Shown: one piece after another, positions 5,272 to 5,318 of the stretch
Position numbering within the stretch: the stretch's first letter is position 1
Layout of the letters: each line of letters starts with the position of its first letter
Source: JBGQJN01 sp964423175
GTDB taxonomy: Bacteria; Patescibacteriota; Minisyncoccia; 2-02-FULL-40-12; IGHO2-01-FULL-4-A
Assembly (NCBI GenBank): GCA_964423175.1
Contig: CAYRDM010000039.1
Coordinates: 1 to 5,318 of the forward strand
DNA: 5,318 nucleotides
Reading direction: 5' to 3'
The notes under the pieces: model-generated
Told to the model about the DNA's origin: nothing
Database searches by the model: none
The model's input: the letters and a program-made list of their open reading frames with translations, nothing else
Position numbers and translations under genes: made by a program

Positions 5272-5318
5272 CTACCTCCCCACCAACGCATTCAATAGTT
5301 TCATAGTCTTGGGCCCAA
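5272..5318 (-). CDS. C-terminal end of an unidentified protein (partial)
   Basis: The last 47 bases are visibly richer in G and C than the gap beside them, and a minus-strand frame runs in from the right edge encoding GPKTMKLLNALVGR before a TAG at 5272-5274. The terminator hairpin at 5163-5198 suits a gene ending here. A second minus-strand frame stays open to a TAG at 5231-5233, ending in EFGTHYVDNLYI, and cannot be excluded. Too little is present to name a family. The first frame looks more protein-like and leaves the DnaA-box-like site outside the gene. Confidence 0.35.
   Translation of the reverse strand, partial: GPKTMKLLNALVGR

Noticed and set aside
5309..5318. Palindrome TTGGGCCCAA at the right edge
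   Set aside because: It is probably coding sequence of the gene entering from the right; a single 10-bp palindrome at the window edge supports no function.
5253..5318. Right-edge G/C-richer block considered as a tRNA, 5S rRNA or other RNA gene
   Set aside because: It has no T-arm consensus and no cloverleaf, and CCCGAACTC only superficially resembles the 5S loop region. An open minus-strand frame explains it better.
1..5318. A new defence, mobile or CRISPR-like system
   Set aside because: All long frames belong to the conserved dcw cluster. No transposase, integrase, terminal repeats or spacer arrays are visible.

Overview
The window is the head of a bacterial division and cell-wall (dcw) gene cluster, read entirely from the minus strand. 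From right to left the order is mraZ, rsmH, an ftsL-like gene, ftsI, murF, then a tRNA-Glu(CUC) gene cut by the left edge. The genes are very tightly packed: mraZ and rsmH overlap as ATGA, ftsI and murF are 1 nt apart, and only 17-30 nt flank ftsL. They almost certainly form one transcript. There is no mobile element, CRISPR array or defence system here.

The sequence is AT-rich and most starts lack a clear Shine-Dalgarno sequence. MurF lacks its usual N-terminal UDP-sugar-binding domain and begins almost directly at the P-loop after a short basic helix. That compact MurF, together with a small FtsI without PASTA domains, suggests a Patescibacteria/CPR bacterium, probably Parcubacteria-like; this is an inference from family resemblance. 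TGA ends both mraZ and rsmH, so the TGA=Gly code of Gracilibacteria/Absconditabacteria does not apply.

Region by region: 1-71 is the tRNA. 72-138 is a short spacer with a weak candidate tRNA promoter; a DnaA-box-like 9-mer and a hairpin lie at the murF stop. 139-4924 is the operon. 4925-5271 has no convincing gene and holds the regulatory region: an approximately 150-nt leader, an array of AGTG-type repeats spaced exactly 10 bp apart (candidate MraZ operator), a sigma70-type promoter, DnaA-box-like sites, a 15-bp perfect hairpin terminator and a (T6A)x3 tract. 5272-5318 probably holds the last codons of an unidentified minus-strand gene.

Working together: MraZ is the likely autorepressor of the operon. 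RsmH methylates 16S rRNA. FtsL and FtsI build the septal peptidoglycan synthase, and MurF supplies its pentapeptide precursor. The points most worth a second look are the MraZ operator array, the ftsL start (an ATGA-coupled 10-codon reading frame ending in an in-frame TAA directly before a TTG start), the DnaA-box-like sites around the promoter, the truncated MurF, and the absence of murE between ftsI and murF.
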